Shown here one piece after another: positions 1-8,399 of a stretch of DNA of 64,000 nt. The position numbers and the translations under genes were made by a program. A model generated the notes under the pieces. That model had not been told where the DNA came from. It did no database searches and worked only from the letters and a program-made list of their open reading frames with translations. Within the stretch, counting starts at the first letter, position 1. Each line of letters opens with the position of its first letter. Source of the stretch: Magnetococcus marinus MC-1 (GTDB lineage: Bacteria > Pseudomonadota > Magnetococcia > Magnetococcales > Magnetococcaceae); NCBI RefSeq assembly GCF_000014865.1, contig NC_008576.1:3687001-3751000 (forward strand), given 5' to 3'.

Positions 1-1
1 C

Positions 2-1093
2 CTGGAGATCGCCAGCCTCTTCCTCTTCTACGAGTTTTTTGGCATTGTCACCAATCTGCTGGGCGGCTGGCTGGGGGCGCGTATTGGGCTCAATAAAACC
101 ATGCATATCGGTATGGGACTACAAGTTGTCGCCCTGGCCATGCTGACCCTACCCACGGCATGGCTCAGCGTGCCCTATGTGATGCTGGCTCAGGCGCTCT
201 CGGGCATCGCCAAAGATCTTAATAAAATGTCTGCCAAAGCCTCGGTCAAGAGTATCGTCAAAGAGGGAGCCCAAGCCAGCCTCTTTAAATGGGTCGCCCT
301 GCTAACCGGCTCTAAAAACGCCCTTAAAGGGGCAGGCTTTTTCTTAGGTGCCCTGCTGCTGCACCTGTTTACCTTTCGCGGCAGTTTAATCATTTTAGCC
401 AGTGGACTGCTGCTGGTGCTGCTGCTCACTTACTGGTTGCTGCCCAATCATTTGGGCAAAGCCCCACAAAAGCCCAAATTTCAACATATTTTTTCCAACA
501 AACCCGCCATCAACCGCCTTTCAGCCGCCCGCTTTTTTCTGTTTGGTGCCCGCGATGTCTGGTTTGTGGTGGCCCTGCCGGTCTATTTGACCCAGGTGTT
601 GCATTGGCAAGAGATGCAGGTTGGGGGGTTCATGGCGCTCTGGGTGATCGGTTATGGCATCATCCAAGCCATTGCCCCAAAACTGTTGGGCAGCGGCACC
701 CCAGGCCCCACCAGCGCCATCGTCTGGGCGCTGCTGCTGGCGCTGTTCCCAGCGGGTATTGCCTTGAGCATGCAGATGCCGTGGCCGGTGGCAACCATCA
801 TCCCCACCGGGCTTATCCTGTTCGGTGCCGTGTTTGCCATTAACTCGGCCCTGCACTCCTACCTGATCCTTGCTTATGCAGACCACGACAAGGTGGCTAT
901 GAATGTGGGCTTTTATTACATGGCCAATGCCGGAGGGCGGCTGGTGGGCACGGTGCTCTCTGGCTGGGTCTATACCGAGGGCAGCTTAGTGGCCTGTCTT
1001 TGGGTATCCAGTGCCTTTTTGCTGGCAACCGGGCTGATCTCTCTCAGCCTACCCCCCATGCCCGCCCCTGAACAGAGCCAGCCTCAACCCTGA
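2..1093 (+). CDS. arsJ: ArsJ-type organoarsenical efflux MFS transporter, 5' end missing
   Basis: The frame is open from base 2 of the window, so the start lies upstream; about 363 residues are present. It is a hydrophobic major facilitator protein with about ten visible membrane segments. The stretches SGIAKDLNKMSAK, LTGSKNALKG and SAARFFLFGARDVWFVVALP are recalled as hallmarks of the ArsJ subfamily rather than of general MFS exporters. Known ArsJ proteins export 1-arseno-3-phosphoglycerate made by a partner glyceraldehyde-3-phosphate dehydrogenase, giving arsenate resistance. That partner is not in the window and would be expected upstream. The stop codon overlaps the tail of the convergent minus-strand gene by 10 bp. 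The family call rests on remembered motifs, not on a search. Confidence 0.8.
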   Translation: MEIASLFLFYEFFGIVTNLLGGWLGARIGLNKTMHIGMGLQVVALAMLTLPTAWLSVPYVMLAQALSGIAKDLNKMSAKASVKSIVKEGAQASLFKWVALLTGSKNALKGAGFFLGALLLHLFTFRGSLIILASGLLLVLLLTYWLLPNHLGKAPQKPKFQHIFSNKPAINRLSAARFFLFGARDVWFVVALPVYLTQVLHWQEMQVGGFMALWVIGYGIIQAIAPKLLGSGTPGPTSAIVWALLLALFPAGIALSMQMPWPVATIIPTGLILFGAVFAINSALHSYLILAYADHDKVAMNVGFYYMANAGGRLVGTVLSGWVYTEGSLVACLWVSSAFLLATGLISLSLPPMPAPEQSQPQP

Positions 1094-4000
1094 TGTTGCG
1101 CCAAAAAATCCTGCAACTGGGCCAGCGGCATGGGGCGCGCAATAAAATAACCCTGGCCAGTGTCACAATTAAGCTGGCGCAGAAAATCCATCTGCAATTG
1201 GGTCTCTATCCCTTCGGCCACCACCTTCATACCCAAGCTCTCACCCAGGTTGCACACCGCGTGTACGATGGCGGCATCCTCCGAATCACGTTCTAAATCC
1301 CGCACAAAAGATTGGTCAATCTTAAGGGCATCCACAGGAAAACGCTTCAGATAAGAGAGCGAAGAGTAACCAGTGCCAAAATCATCAATGGAGAGCGTCA
1401 AACCCAAGCCTTTTAAAATGCTCATGGTATTGATCGCCTCATCCACATCCCCCATCATCATACTCTCGGTCAGTTCCAACTCCAGCAGTTGGGTCTCTAA
1501 CCCTGTCTCCTCCAGAGCCTCCAACACCATCTGCTCCAGATCCTCCTGTTGAAACTGTTTCGCCGACAGGTTCACCGCCACCCGTAGGGGACGGACCCGC
1601 TGGGCATTGATGGCTACCACGTCGGCGCACGCCTGTTTAAGGATCCAACGCCCCAACGGTACAATCAAACCCGTCTCTTCGGCCAAGGGAATAAAGGCGT
1701 CGGGGGAGAACATTCTGCCATCTCTGCGGGGCCACCGCACCAACGCCTCTACCCCTTCAATCTCACCGGTGGCAATCTCCAGCTTGGGTTGATAGTGGAG
1801 TTGAAAGCGCTCCTGCATAACCGCCCGGCGCAGCTCCGTTTCCAACCGCACCTGCTCAGCACTGTGGCGGTTCATCTCCTCTGAATAAAAGCGGAAGGTG
1901 TTGCGCCCGCCCTCCTTGGCTTTAACCAAGGCGCGTTCGGCACACTGGATCATACCATTTAGACTCTCGGCATTTTCTGGGTAGATAGAGACCCCCAAGC
2001 TACCGCCCAAAAACACCTCCTGCCCCTCGATGTCATAGGGTTCTTCTAATAACGCCACCGTACGCCGGGCCACGATGGCGGCGTCTTCCGCCGCCCGCAA
2101 CTCGGCCAAAATAATGGAAAACTCATCCCCCCCCAAGCGAGAGAGGGTATCCGAATCACGCTCCTGACGGTTCTCTTGGCGGGCGATCAGATCGGTTTTG
2201 CGTACCAGTTGCTCCAGCCGCTTGGCCACCATCGCCAGCAACCGATCCCCCACCGTAAAGCCAAAGGAGTCATTAATCTGTTTAAAGCGATCCAGATTAA
2301 TCAAAACCAGCGCCACACTGCGATTATGCCGCCGTGCCACCAAAAACTCATGTTCGAGACGATTGCGAAAGAGCGCCCGGTTGGGCAGGCCCGTCAACGG
2401 ATCGTAGTGGGAGAGCCGCTCCAACTCCTCCTCCGTGGCTTTTTGCTCGGTTAAATCCTGGAACATGGCCACATAGTTAAGCACGCTACCCTGACGATCC
2501 AACACACGGTCAATACTTAAATATTTTGGATAGATCGAACCATCGGAGCGGCGATCCCACACCTCACCTTCCCAATGATTTTCTGACAACAAGCTGCGCC
2601 ACATGCGGGCGTAAAAAGCAGGATCGTGCCGCCCCGACTTACCCACCGCAGGATCATGACCCACGACCTGCTGTTTCTGAAACCCTGTCAACGCCTCATA
2701 GGCGGGATTAACATCCAATATTTTATTATTATGATCTGTAATAACAATCGCCTGCCGTGCTTTTTCAAAAACTTGATTCACCAAAAACAGCTTGGCCTGG
2801 GTTAGTTGGTGTTCCGCCACCTCTTGCTGGAGTGCCTGATTGGCCTGGGTAAGATCCTCGGTGCGTTCGGCAACCTGGCTCTCTAAGTGATCGTTGGCCA
2901 TTTTCAAGGCACTCTGCAACCAATGCTGGTGGCGCAGATCGTGGCATATACCGGTAAAATAGTCCTCCCCGGCATACTTAAAGTGACTGACCGAGAGCTG
3001 CACCGGCAGCGCACTACCATCTTTATGACGCGCCTCCACCTCACGACTATTGCCCACCACCCGCGTGCCACCCTCTTGCAAAAAGCGGGTAATGAACAGA
3101 TCATGTTCTTGTCCCACCACATCCTGCATCAACAGGGAGACATTTTTCCCCAGCGCTTCTTTAGAGGTGTATCCAAACAGCTTGCACGCACCGGCATTGT
3201 AGCGTTGGATTATACCTTTCGCATCAATGATAAGAATGCCATCCACGGCACTTTCAAACAGTGAATTAAGCCGTTGTTCTTCTTCCTCTAAAGCTTGGGT
3301 TCGGGCTTCAATGGCCTGTCGCATCTCCAAAAAGGTCTCACCGATTTGCCCTACCTCATCACTACGCTCTGTGTATTGCAGCGGTAGATGTTCTCCCCGA
3401 CCATAACCGGAGATTACCTGCGCAAGATGGCGCAATGGTCTTGTTACCGAACCAGCAAACAGGGCACTGCCCAACAGCGCAACCATCACCAACGCCAAGT
3501 TGATCCACAAGCTACGCTGGACAAGCGCATCAAAAGCGCCCAGCACCGCTTGTCGTGGTAGGCGATAAATAACCCCCACATCCGCCCCACGGCCAGCTTG
3601 GCCCACGGTGTACCAAGCCATATGCACCAAGTGTTCCCCATCTTCCCGTTGCAGCGAACGGCCACCAGTCTGCACCGATTGTAAGGCGGCCAAGCCTTCG
3701 GCCAGCAGAGGGAACTCTTCGCTTAATCCCCAAACCGTGCCGAGGGTTTGTCCAAGCTGTTTTGCCCGATCTGGATGGACAACATACCTAAAATGACGGG
3801 GCTCCACCACGTAGAGTTGACCGGCACCCGCCAAAGCGCCGCGAAGCTGTTCCAAAGAATGCGTAAGTTTTTGATATACAACCAATCGAGCTGCTGGCTG
3901 ACCCGCATAATCCACCCGCAGGGTCATGCTTAGACCTGCTTGAGAGGGCTTTCCCTCAGCGCCCTGGGAGATATCGCTTTCAATGGCGGAATAGCGCACC

Positions 4001-4488
4001 TCTCCCGCGCGCAAGGGCGACGCCTCAGGCTCACCACCCTGGTTGGTTTGTCCCAGTTTATCCTCTACCACCGCGATTGGCTGCGCGCCAGCGGGTACCA
4101 CTATCAACCAAGCCGCACCGTTTGTGGCGACGCCTTCCAGACGGATTTGCCAAGTGTCTGGGTAAAATTTTATATAGTTTTGCAACAAGTTCTCCACATC
4201 CCTCAGGAGAACTTGAGTCTTTTGCTGGTCTACATCCATCGCCAGTTTTGCCCGCAGCAACGCCTGCATGGAAGGCGCTGTCGCCAACAGTTGCAACGGG
4301 CCATGAGCGGCGGCATAGGGCTTTAAAAAATCGCCCATGGATGCTTCAACCTTTGCCCGCAGCGACGGGAGCGCGCGCTCTAGTAGCAAATGTCGGGTCT
4401 GCTCATAGGCAAACCAGCCAGAAATGGCCACCACGACCACCACCAGAGCGCTAACAAAGATCACCAGCTTATGGGTTAAACTTTTCAT
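1084..4488 (-). CDS. Membrane sensor HAMP-PAS-PAS-GGDEF-EAL c-di-GMP enzyme
   Basis: A protein of 1,134 residues if it starts at MKSLTHKL; an in-frame ATG 21 codons upstream gives a less plausible N-terminus without a membrane anchor. Order: membrane segment (about 7-27), extracytoplasmic sensor (about 30-325), second membrane segment (about 327-347), HAMP, PAS (about 407-520), PAS with PAC (about 570-680), GGDEF (about 693-870) and EAL (about 880-1130). The GGDEF motif is intact (RLGGDEF) and is preceded at canonical spacing by an RDSD product-inhibition I-site. The EAL half keeps EAL, NLSAKQF, ELTES, DDFGTGYSS, LKIDQSF and EGIET, so both synthesis and breakdown of c-di-GMP look chemically possible. 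Which activity dominates cannot be told. It lies near the Pel operon, whose PelD is a c-di-GMP receptor. Confidence 0.92.
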   Translation of the reverse strand: MKSLTHKLVIFVSALVVVVVAISGWFAYEQTRHLLLERALPSLRAKVEASMGDFLKPYAAAHGPLQLLATAPSMQALLRAKLAMDVDQQKTQVLLRDVENLLQNYIKFYPDTWQIRLEGVATNGAAWLIVVPAGAQPIAVVEDKLGQTNQGGEPEASPLRAGEVRYSAIESDISQGAEGKPSQAGLSMTLRVDYAGQPAARLVVYQKLTHSLEQLRGALAGAGQLYVVEPRHFRYVVHPDRAKQLGQTLGTVWGLSEEFPLLAEGLAALQSVQTGGRSLQREDGEHLVHMAWYTVGQAGRGADVGVIYRLPRQAVLGAFDALVQRSLWINLALVMVALLGSALFAGSVTRPLRHLAQVISGYGRGEHLPLQYTERSDEVGQIGETFLEMRQAIEARTQALEEEEQRLNSLFESAVDGILIIDAKGIIQRYNAGACKLFGYTSKEALGKNVSLLMQDVVGQEHDLFITRFLQEGGTRVVGNSREVEARHKDGSALPVQLSVSHFKYAGEDYFTGICHDLRHQHWLQSALKMANDHLESQVAERTEDLTQANQALQQEVAEHQLTQAKLFLVNQVFEKARQAIVITDHNNKILDVNPAYEALTGFQKQQVVGHDPAVGKSGRHDPAFYARMWRSLLSENHWEGEVWDRRSDGSIYPKYLSIDRVLDRQGSVLNYVAMFQDLTEQKATEEELERLSHYDPLTGLPNRALFRNRLEHEFLVARRHNRSVALVLINLDRFKQINDSFGFTVGDRLLAMVAKRLEQLVRKTDLIARQENRQERDSDTLSRLGGDEFSIILAELRAAEDAAIVARRTVALLEEPYDIEGQEVFLGGSLGVSIYPENAESLNGMIQCAERALVKAKEGGRNTFRFYSEEMNRHSAEQVRLETELRRAVMQERFQLHYQPKLEIATGEIEGVEALVRWPRRDGRMFSPDAFIPLAEETGLIVPLGRWILKQACADVVAINAQRVRPLRVAVNLSAKQFQQEDLEQMVLEALEETGLETQLLELELTESMMMGDVDEAINTMSILKGLGLTLSIDDFGTGYSSLSYLKRFPVDALKIDQSFVRDLERDSEDAAIVHAVCNLGESLGMKVVAEGIETQLQMDFLRQLNCDTGQGYFIARPMPLAQLQDFLAQHQG

Positions 4489-4629
4489 GCGGTTTATTGC
4501 CCCAATTTTAAACCTACGCGGGCCTGCTTGGGTGGGCGAGCATTGCGCCATCCGCCCTAATCGACAAGGGGGAATCGGCTAATCTCTGCTCGCCATCGGT
4601 TTATCGCGTTACTTACATGACCACCGATT

Positions 4630-4666
4630 GCCCTGCAACAGGGCTATCCGGCATGTGGACGCCGGA
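4630..4666. other. Pair of adjacent hairpins between the two signalling genes
   Basis: GCCCTG-caa-CAGGGC (4630-4644) is followed two bases later by TCCGGC-8 nt-GCCGGA (4647-4666). They lie between the end of the minus-strand gene 4713-6752 and the start of the next one. There is no U-run after them on either strand, so they could be a Rho-independent-like attenuator, an mRNA-stabilising structure, or chance. Confidence 0.35.
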
Positions 4667-4712
4667 AAGAGAAAGAATCCAGCCTAACCCCTGCCAACGG
4701 GCCACAGGCCCT

Positions 4713-6752
4713 CTACTTTAAATATGTTGATAACGGCACCGCTCTACCCATCTGTAGCACCACAGTCCGTCGCTCAGGTGCGTTTGCATCACTGGCCAGC
4801 CCATCCAGAAACTTTTGCAACAAGGGTTCCAGCTCGGTTTCGTCTCCCAACTGACCCACAACAATGTTCAGTTGGAAGGCCTCTTGATCCTCCATCATCC
4901 GTTGGCTTAAATCATCCTGCAAACGCTTGGCTAACTGTGCGGCCTGCCCAAGTTCAGTAGAGGGCAATAACACCAACAAAAAGCGATCCCCCCAATGCCC
5001 AACCAGATCAATCTCCCGCAACTGTTCGTCCAGTGCTTCAGCGAGATTTTTCAGCCAAGCCATCGCCCCATAAGCGTGTGGTTCTTGGCTTAAGTCAGAC
5101 CGTACGCCCTTAACCAACAACAAGCTGAAAGGTTGATAATAACGACGACTTCGGGCTATTTCACGCTGGGCAAAAACCGCAATCTCGCTTGTGGTATAAA
5201 ATCCGGTCAGGCTATCGGTGCTGACCTGACTGGCATAAAGTTTGGCTTTTTCTTCATGAAGTTGCGACTCAATGAGCGTACTTTCAAGCTTTTCTGTACG
5301 CTGTTGCACGGTTTGCACCATTCTATTAAAGCTTTCACTTAGGCTGTCCACCTCCATCACGCCAACCGGTGCCAATGTCACACCACTTTGCTGAGCCTCG
5401 ACCTGCTTAGCCTGCTGCGCCAAATGCAGCAAAGGCTGCGCGATTACCCCGGCCAAGCGTAAGGATTTACGGCTAAGATAGATAAAAAACAGCCCATAAA
5501 AAACCACCACAGCCGTGCCAACCCATAGCCCAATGCGCAACATCAAGCTGGCCAAGGCATCCTGGGAGGCCAGCAACACCGACTCATCCACCAACGTGAC
5601 CAAATGCCAGCCTGTCAATGGTACTTTTCGGTGCGCCATCAAATACCGCTCACCTTTGCTTACCAATACACCCTGCTCTTGCCCTTCACCAAGCAACTTG
5701 TGAAACTGCTGTTGCACCATAGGATCGGCGTGTTTCAAGATATTATAGGATGCAGGGCGTAACATGGTCCGGTCCACGGTCTGTTTATAGTCGTGATCTT
5801 TAAGCTCTTTAAGCCCTAAAATGACCTCAACCTTGGGTGGCATTGCAAGAATACTACCCTGCTCATCCAACAAAAATGCACTACCGGACCAAGGTAACGG
5901 CAAAGCCAGCACATGAGTGACAAAATCCCGAATCGTCACATCCAACCCTGTCACCCCTTCCAGCAGATTGCCACTGTAGATAGGTACGACACAGGAGACC
6001 ATCCAACCTTTGCCCGCAGGATCCAGATAGGTGGTGGTCCATACCGGATTACGCGAGGGGTTATGCTGCGCATCGGCCAAATAGTAAAAATTATAGCTTG
6101 TCACATTTAACTCTGGCCCAAACATGCCTGGGGCATCGGATAGAAAGGGGTAGAGTCGGTTCATATTATCAAAAGTATTCAGGTAAGCCTGAGCCACCAG
6201 CGGTTGGCTCTCCACCACCTGTTTAAGCATAGGGTCCAACCACTCTGTCGCGCGCGCCTTGCGCCGTTCCACCTCCCCAATATTGGTGGTGGCCGCATAG
6301 TAGAGGCTACTGCCACCATTATCCTCCTCCTTATAAAAGACCCCATTGGCATGTACCGCAAAGCGGGGCTCGCCATTGGGCAGCGTGAGGTTTTGCCAAG
6401 GGCTCATCTGGAAAAAACGGCTCTGTTGGTCCTGCAAAATCCGCGCGGTCCGGCTAATTTCAGAGAGCCGCTGGTTCAAATATTCGGCCTCTTGCAGCAT
6501 AAATCCGTGCAAATTGGTCAGTGCAATTTGCCGCAATGCCGCGCCATTGTGGTTGGATAGATAGCCTGTCACACCAAAATAGAGCACCAACAAAACCAGA
6601 TCGATGGCTAATATAGGGAACAGCGCCGAGCTAAGATAGTGGTGGTGGATGATGCTTTTCAGGGTAAAAGGGGGCTTTAGCCGCCAGCCCAATATTTGGC
6701 TGGCAGACCTAATAACCTTTTTTGCGGATCGGTCTATCGCTGGTTTTTCCAT
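4713..6752 (-). CDS. Cache-HAMP membrane sensor with degenerate GGDEF domain
   Basis: 679 residues from the ATG at 6752 (MEKPAIDRSAKK), chosen because it puts a normal cytoplasmic leader before the first membrane segment (about 42-62); the open frame extends 36 codons further upstream. A large periplasmic domain of double-Cache type follows, with internal phrases such as VVPIYSGNLLEGVTGLDVTI and LTGWHLVTLVDES typical of that fold. Then come a second membrane segment (about 405-425), a HAMP-like linker and a C-terminal GGDEF-like domain beginning DSLTGFY. The signature is W-G-D-R-F instead of G-G-D/E-E-F and there is no RxxD I-site at the usual place, so diguanylate cyclase activity is doubtful. 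It may act as a ligand-responsive receptor or partner. It is transcribed divergently from the Pel operon. Confidence 0.85.
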   Translation of the reverse strand: MEKPAIDRSAKKVIRSASQILGWRLKPPFTLKSIIHHHYLSSALFPILAIDLVLLVLYFGVTGYLSNHNGAALRQIALTNLHGFMLQEAEYLNQRLSEISRTARILQDQQSRFFQMSPWQNLTLPNGEPRFAVHANGVFYKEEDNGGSSLYYAATTNIGEVERRKARATEWLDPMLKQVVESQPLVAQAYLNTFDNMNRLYPFLSDAPGMFGPELNVTSYNFYYLADAQHNPSRNPVWTTTYLDPAGKGWMVSCVVPIYSGNLLEGVTGLDVTIRDFVTHVLALPLPWSGSAFLLDEQGSILAMPPKVEVILGLKELKDHDYKQTVDRTMLRPASYNILKHADPMVQQQFHKLLGEGQEQGVLVSKGERYLMAHRKVPLTGWHLVTLVDESVLLASQDALASLMLRIGLWVGTAVVVFYGLFFIYLSRKSLRLAGVIAQPLLHLAQQAKQVEAQQSGVTLAPVGVMEVDSLSESFNRMVQTVQQRTEKLESTLIESQLHEEKAKLYASQVSTDSLTGFYTTSEIAVFAQREIARSRRYYQPFSLLLVKGVRSDLSQEPHAYGAMAWLKNLAEALDEQLREIDLVGHWGDRFLLVLLPSTELGQAAQLAKRLQDDLSQRMMEDQEAFQLNIVVGQLGDETELEPLLQKFLDGLASDANAPERRTVVLQMGRAVPLSTYLK

Positions 6753-7382
6753 AACAAAACCTACACCCCGCTTGATGGTGTAACGGAAATCCCCCCCTCT
6801 TTCCGACACCCACACCTGCGCTGTCTGGATGGGAAATCTGCCAAGCCAGCTGTCGTGCATAAAACCGCTACACTATGTTACGAACTCTCTATCCTTTACG
6901 CTACCTTTATGTTGACTGACGGGTTATGAATTTTACGCTTCCCCGACACCATGACCGACGACCCTTCACCAAACATCTCGTTCTCCCCTTGCCCCCTTTA
7001 CACATAAGGCCCCGAGCAAGGCGCGCCTACCCAGCCATGCTCCCCGCCCAACAAAAACGGGTGCGCCCTTGGCAGAATAAGCATGCCGCCGGTTTGTACC
7101 CGTTCCGCAAAAAAACATGCCACTGTCTCGTAACATCTTGCTTAAAATTTGTAAGATTTTGTGATTATACAATATTTTAACCCAATTTTTCGGTTTTACT
7201 TCCCTTTCGCCCTTAAGTTGGCTATTAAAGAGACCACGTTGACGACTGTATGCTTTTCAACCCTTACGGTTACCCTAGCAAAATTCATTACCCCCCTTGC
7301 TGTACTATTTTTTGGTCATAACGGACATGCGCCTCATGCCATTTAAGTCACACAAGCCGGTGTGGCGTGTACGATGCATGGG

Positions 7383-7398
7383 TTGGAACGCGCTTAGC
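7383..7398 (+). promoter_or_regulatory. Possible sigma-54 (-24/-12) promoter for the Pel operon
   Basis: The sequence TTGGAACGCGCTTAGC has GG (7385-7386) and GC (7397-7398) separated by exactly 10 bases, as the -24/-12 class requires. It departs from the YTGGCACG-N4-TTGC consensus at two usual positions. It lies about 150 bp before the proposed pelA-hydrolase start. A single match in 800 bp can arise by chance, so this is only a candidate. Confidence 0.3.
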
Positions 7399-7411
7399 CG
7401 CTTGCAAGCGG
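7398..7411. promoter_or_regulatory. Perfect 14-bp palindrome upstream of the Pel operon
   Basis: CCGCTTGCAAGCGG is a perfect inverted repeat with no spacer, abutting the possible -12 element. It could be an operator for a dimeric regulator or the base of an mRNA hairpin. It does not resemble the FleQ box known from Pseudomonas pel promoters. Confidence 0.35.
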
Positions 7412-7550
7412 GCTGTGCCGACACGCCCTAAATAGCATCGGCATGCCATAGAACAAGAGATGCGTTACCTCAATCCTGACACGTTTGTTAAAGCGTTTTT
7501 TACCCAATCATGCCGCCCTTTTTTTGGTCCACGGAAATAGGTTAAGACCC

Positions 7551-8399
7551 ATGCGCGCCACCATGCTTGCCATCATGATACTCTGTGAGGCACTGGTCTT
7601 TCTCTCAACAGCCCATGCTGCGCCCGCTGAGCGGTTTAACCGTTGGGCGGTCTACTATGCCGACTTAGCTCCAACCGAGGCCTTCACACCCTATCAACTG
7701 GTGGTGTTAGATAGCAGCTATCACCCTGCCCTCGCGCCACTGGTTGAACGACGTAAAACCCTGCTTGGCTACCTTAGCCTGGGTGAGGTAGGCTCCCATC
7801 GTGACTATTTTGCCCAGGTTAAGGCGCAGGGCATTGTGTTGCAGGAAAATCAATTTTGGCCTGGCAGTTATTTTGTCGATGTGCGCAGCCATCTATGGGC
7901 CAAGCGGGTACTGGAAAAGTTAATTCCAGATATTTTACGCCAGGGGTTTCAGGGCATTTTCATCGACACCCTCGACAATCCCCCCTATTTGGAACAACAA
8001 GACCCAAAACGCTTTAAGGGCATGACCCAAGCGGCCATCAATTTGGTCCACGCCATTCGTTTGCACTACCCAGACATATTAATCATGGTCAATCGTGGTT
8101 ATGCGATCCTGTCTGATATTCAAACCCAGATCAACATGGTCCTGGGCGAATCGGTTTACAGCCAATATAATTTTATTGATAAAAATTACACTCTTGTGCC
8201 ACAAGCCAGCTATACTGCCCAGGTGCAATTTCTGAAAAAGCTCCAACAAGGTGCGCCCCATTTACAAATATTTACCCTGGACTATTGGGACCCCCAAGAC
8301 CGTGCAGGAATTGCCTCCATCTACACCACCCAGCGCAACAATGGTTTTACACCCTACGTTGCGACCCATCTTCTGGATCAATTGGTGGACGAGCCATGA
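7551..8399 (+). CDS. PelA-like glycoside hydrolase (GH114/GH166 type), secreted
   Basis: 282 residues from ATG 7551, chosen because it begins a classical signal peptide (MRATMLAIMIL... cleaved near AHA-AP, about residue 24); a TTG 22 codons upstream is also in frame. The rest is a single TIM-barrel hydrolase domain. LGYLSLGE, GIFIDTLDN (Asp about 139) and GESVY (Glu about 200) match the conserved strands of the endo-alpha-1,4-polygalactosaminidase / PelA hydrolase families, where acidic residues at these places are catalytic. In Pseudomonas PelA this domain is fused in front of a deacetylase; here it is a separate gene whose stop overlaps the deacetylase start (ATGA). Inferred role: trimming Pel polysaccharide in the periplasm or releasing it. 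Confidence 0.82.
   Translation: MRATMLAIMILCEALVFLSTAHAAPAERFNRWAVYYADLAPTEAFTPYQLVVLDSSYHPALAPLVERRKTLLGYLSLGEVGSHRDYFAQVKAQGIVLQENQFWPGSYFVDVRSHLWAKRVLEKLIPDILRQGFQGIFIDTLDNPPYLEQQDPKRFKGMTQAAINLVHAIRLHYPDILIMVNRGYAILSDIQTQINMVLGESVYSQYNFIDKNYTLVPQASYTAQVQFLKKLQQGAPHLQIFTLDYWDPQDRAGIASIYTTQRNNGFTPYVATHLLDQLVDEP

Larger units (their letters stand above)
6753..7550. other. Divergent intergenic region upstream of the Pel operon
   Basis: About 800 bp separates the minus-strand Cache-GGDEF gene from the first Pel gene. No convincing gene was found: the short plus-strand frame at 6926-7180 has no recognisable protein character. The part after about 7140 is AT-rich and holds a sigma-54-like -24/-12 element and a 14-bp perfect palindrome, listed separately. 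This is the natural place for control of both transcription units. Confidence 0.6.

Noticed and set aside
6926-7180. 84-residue plus-strand frame in the pel upstream region
   Set aside because: Composition is Pro/His/Arg-rich and the frame has no Shine-Dalgarno sequence; it looks like chance.
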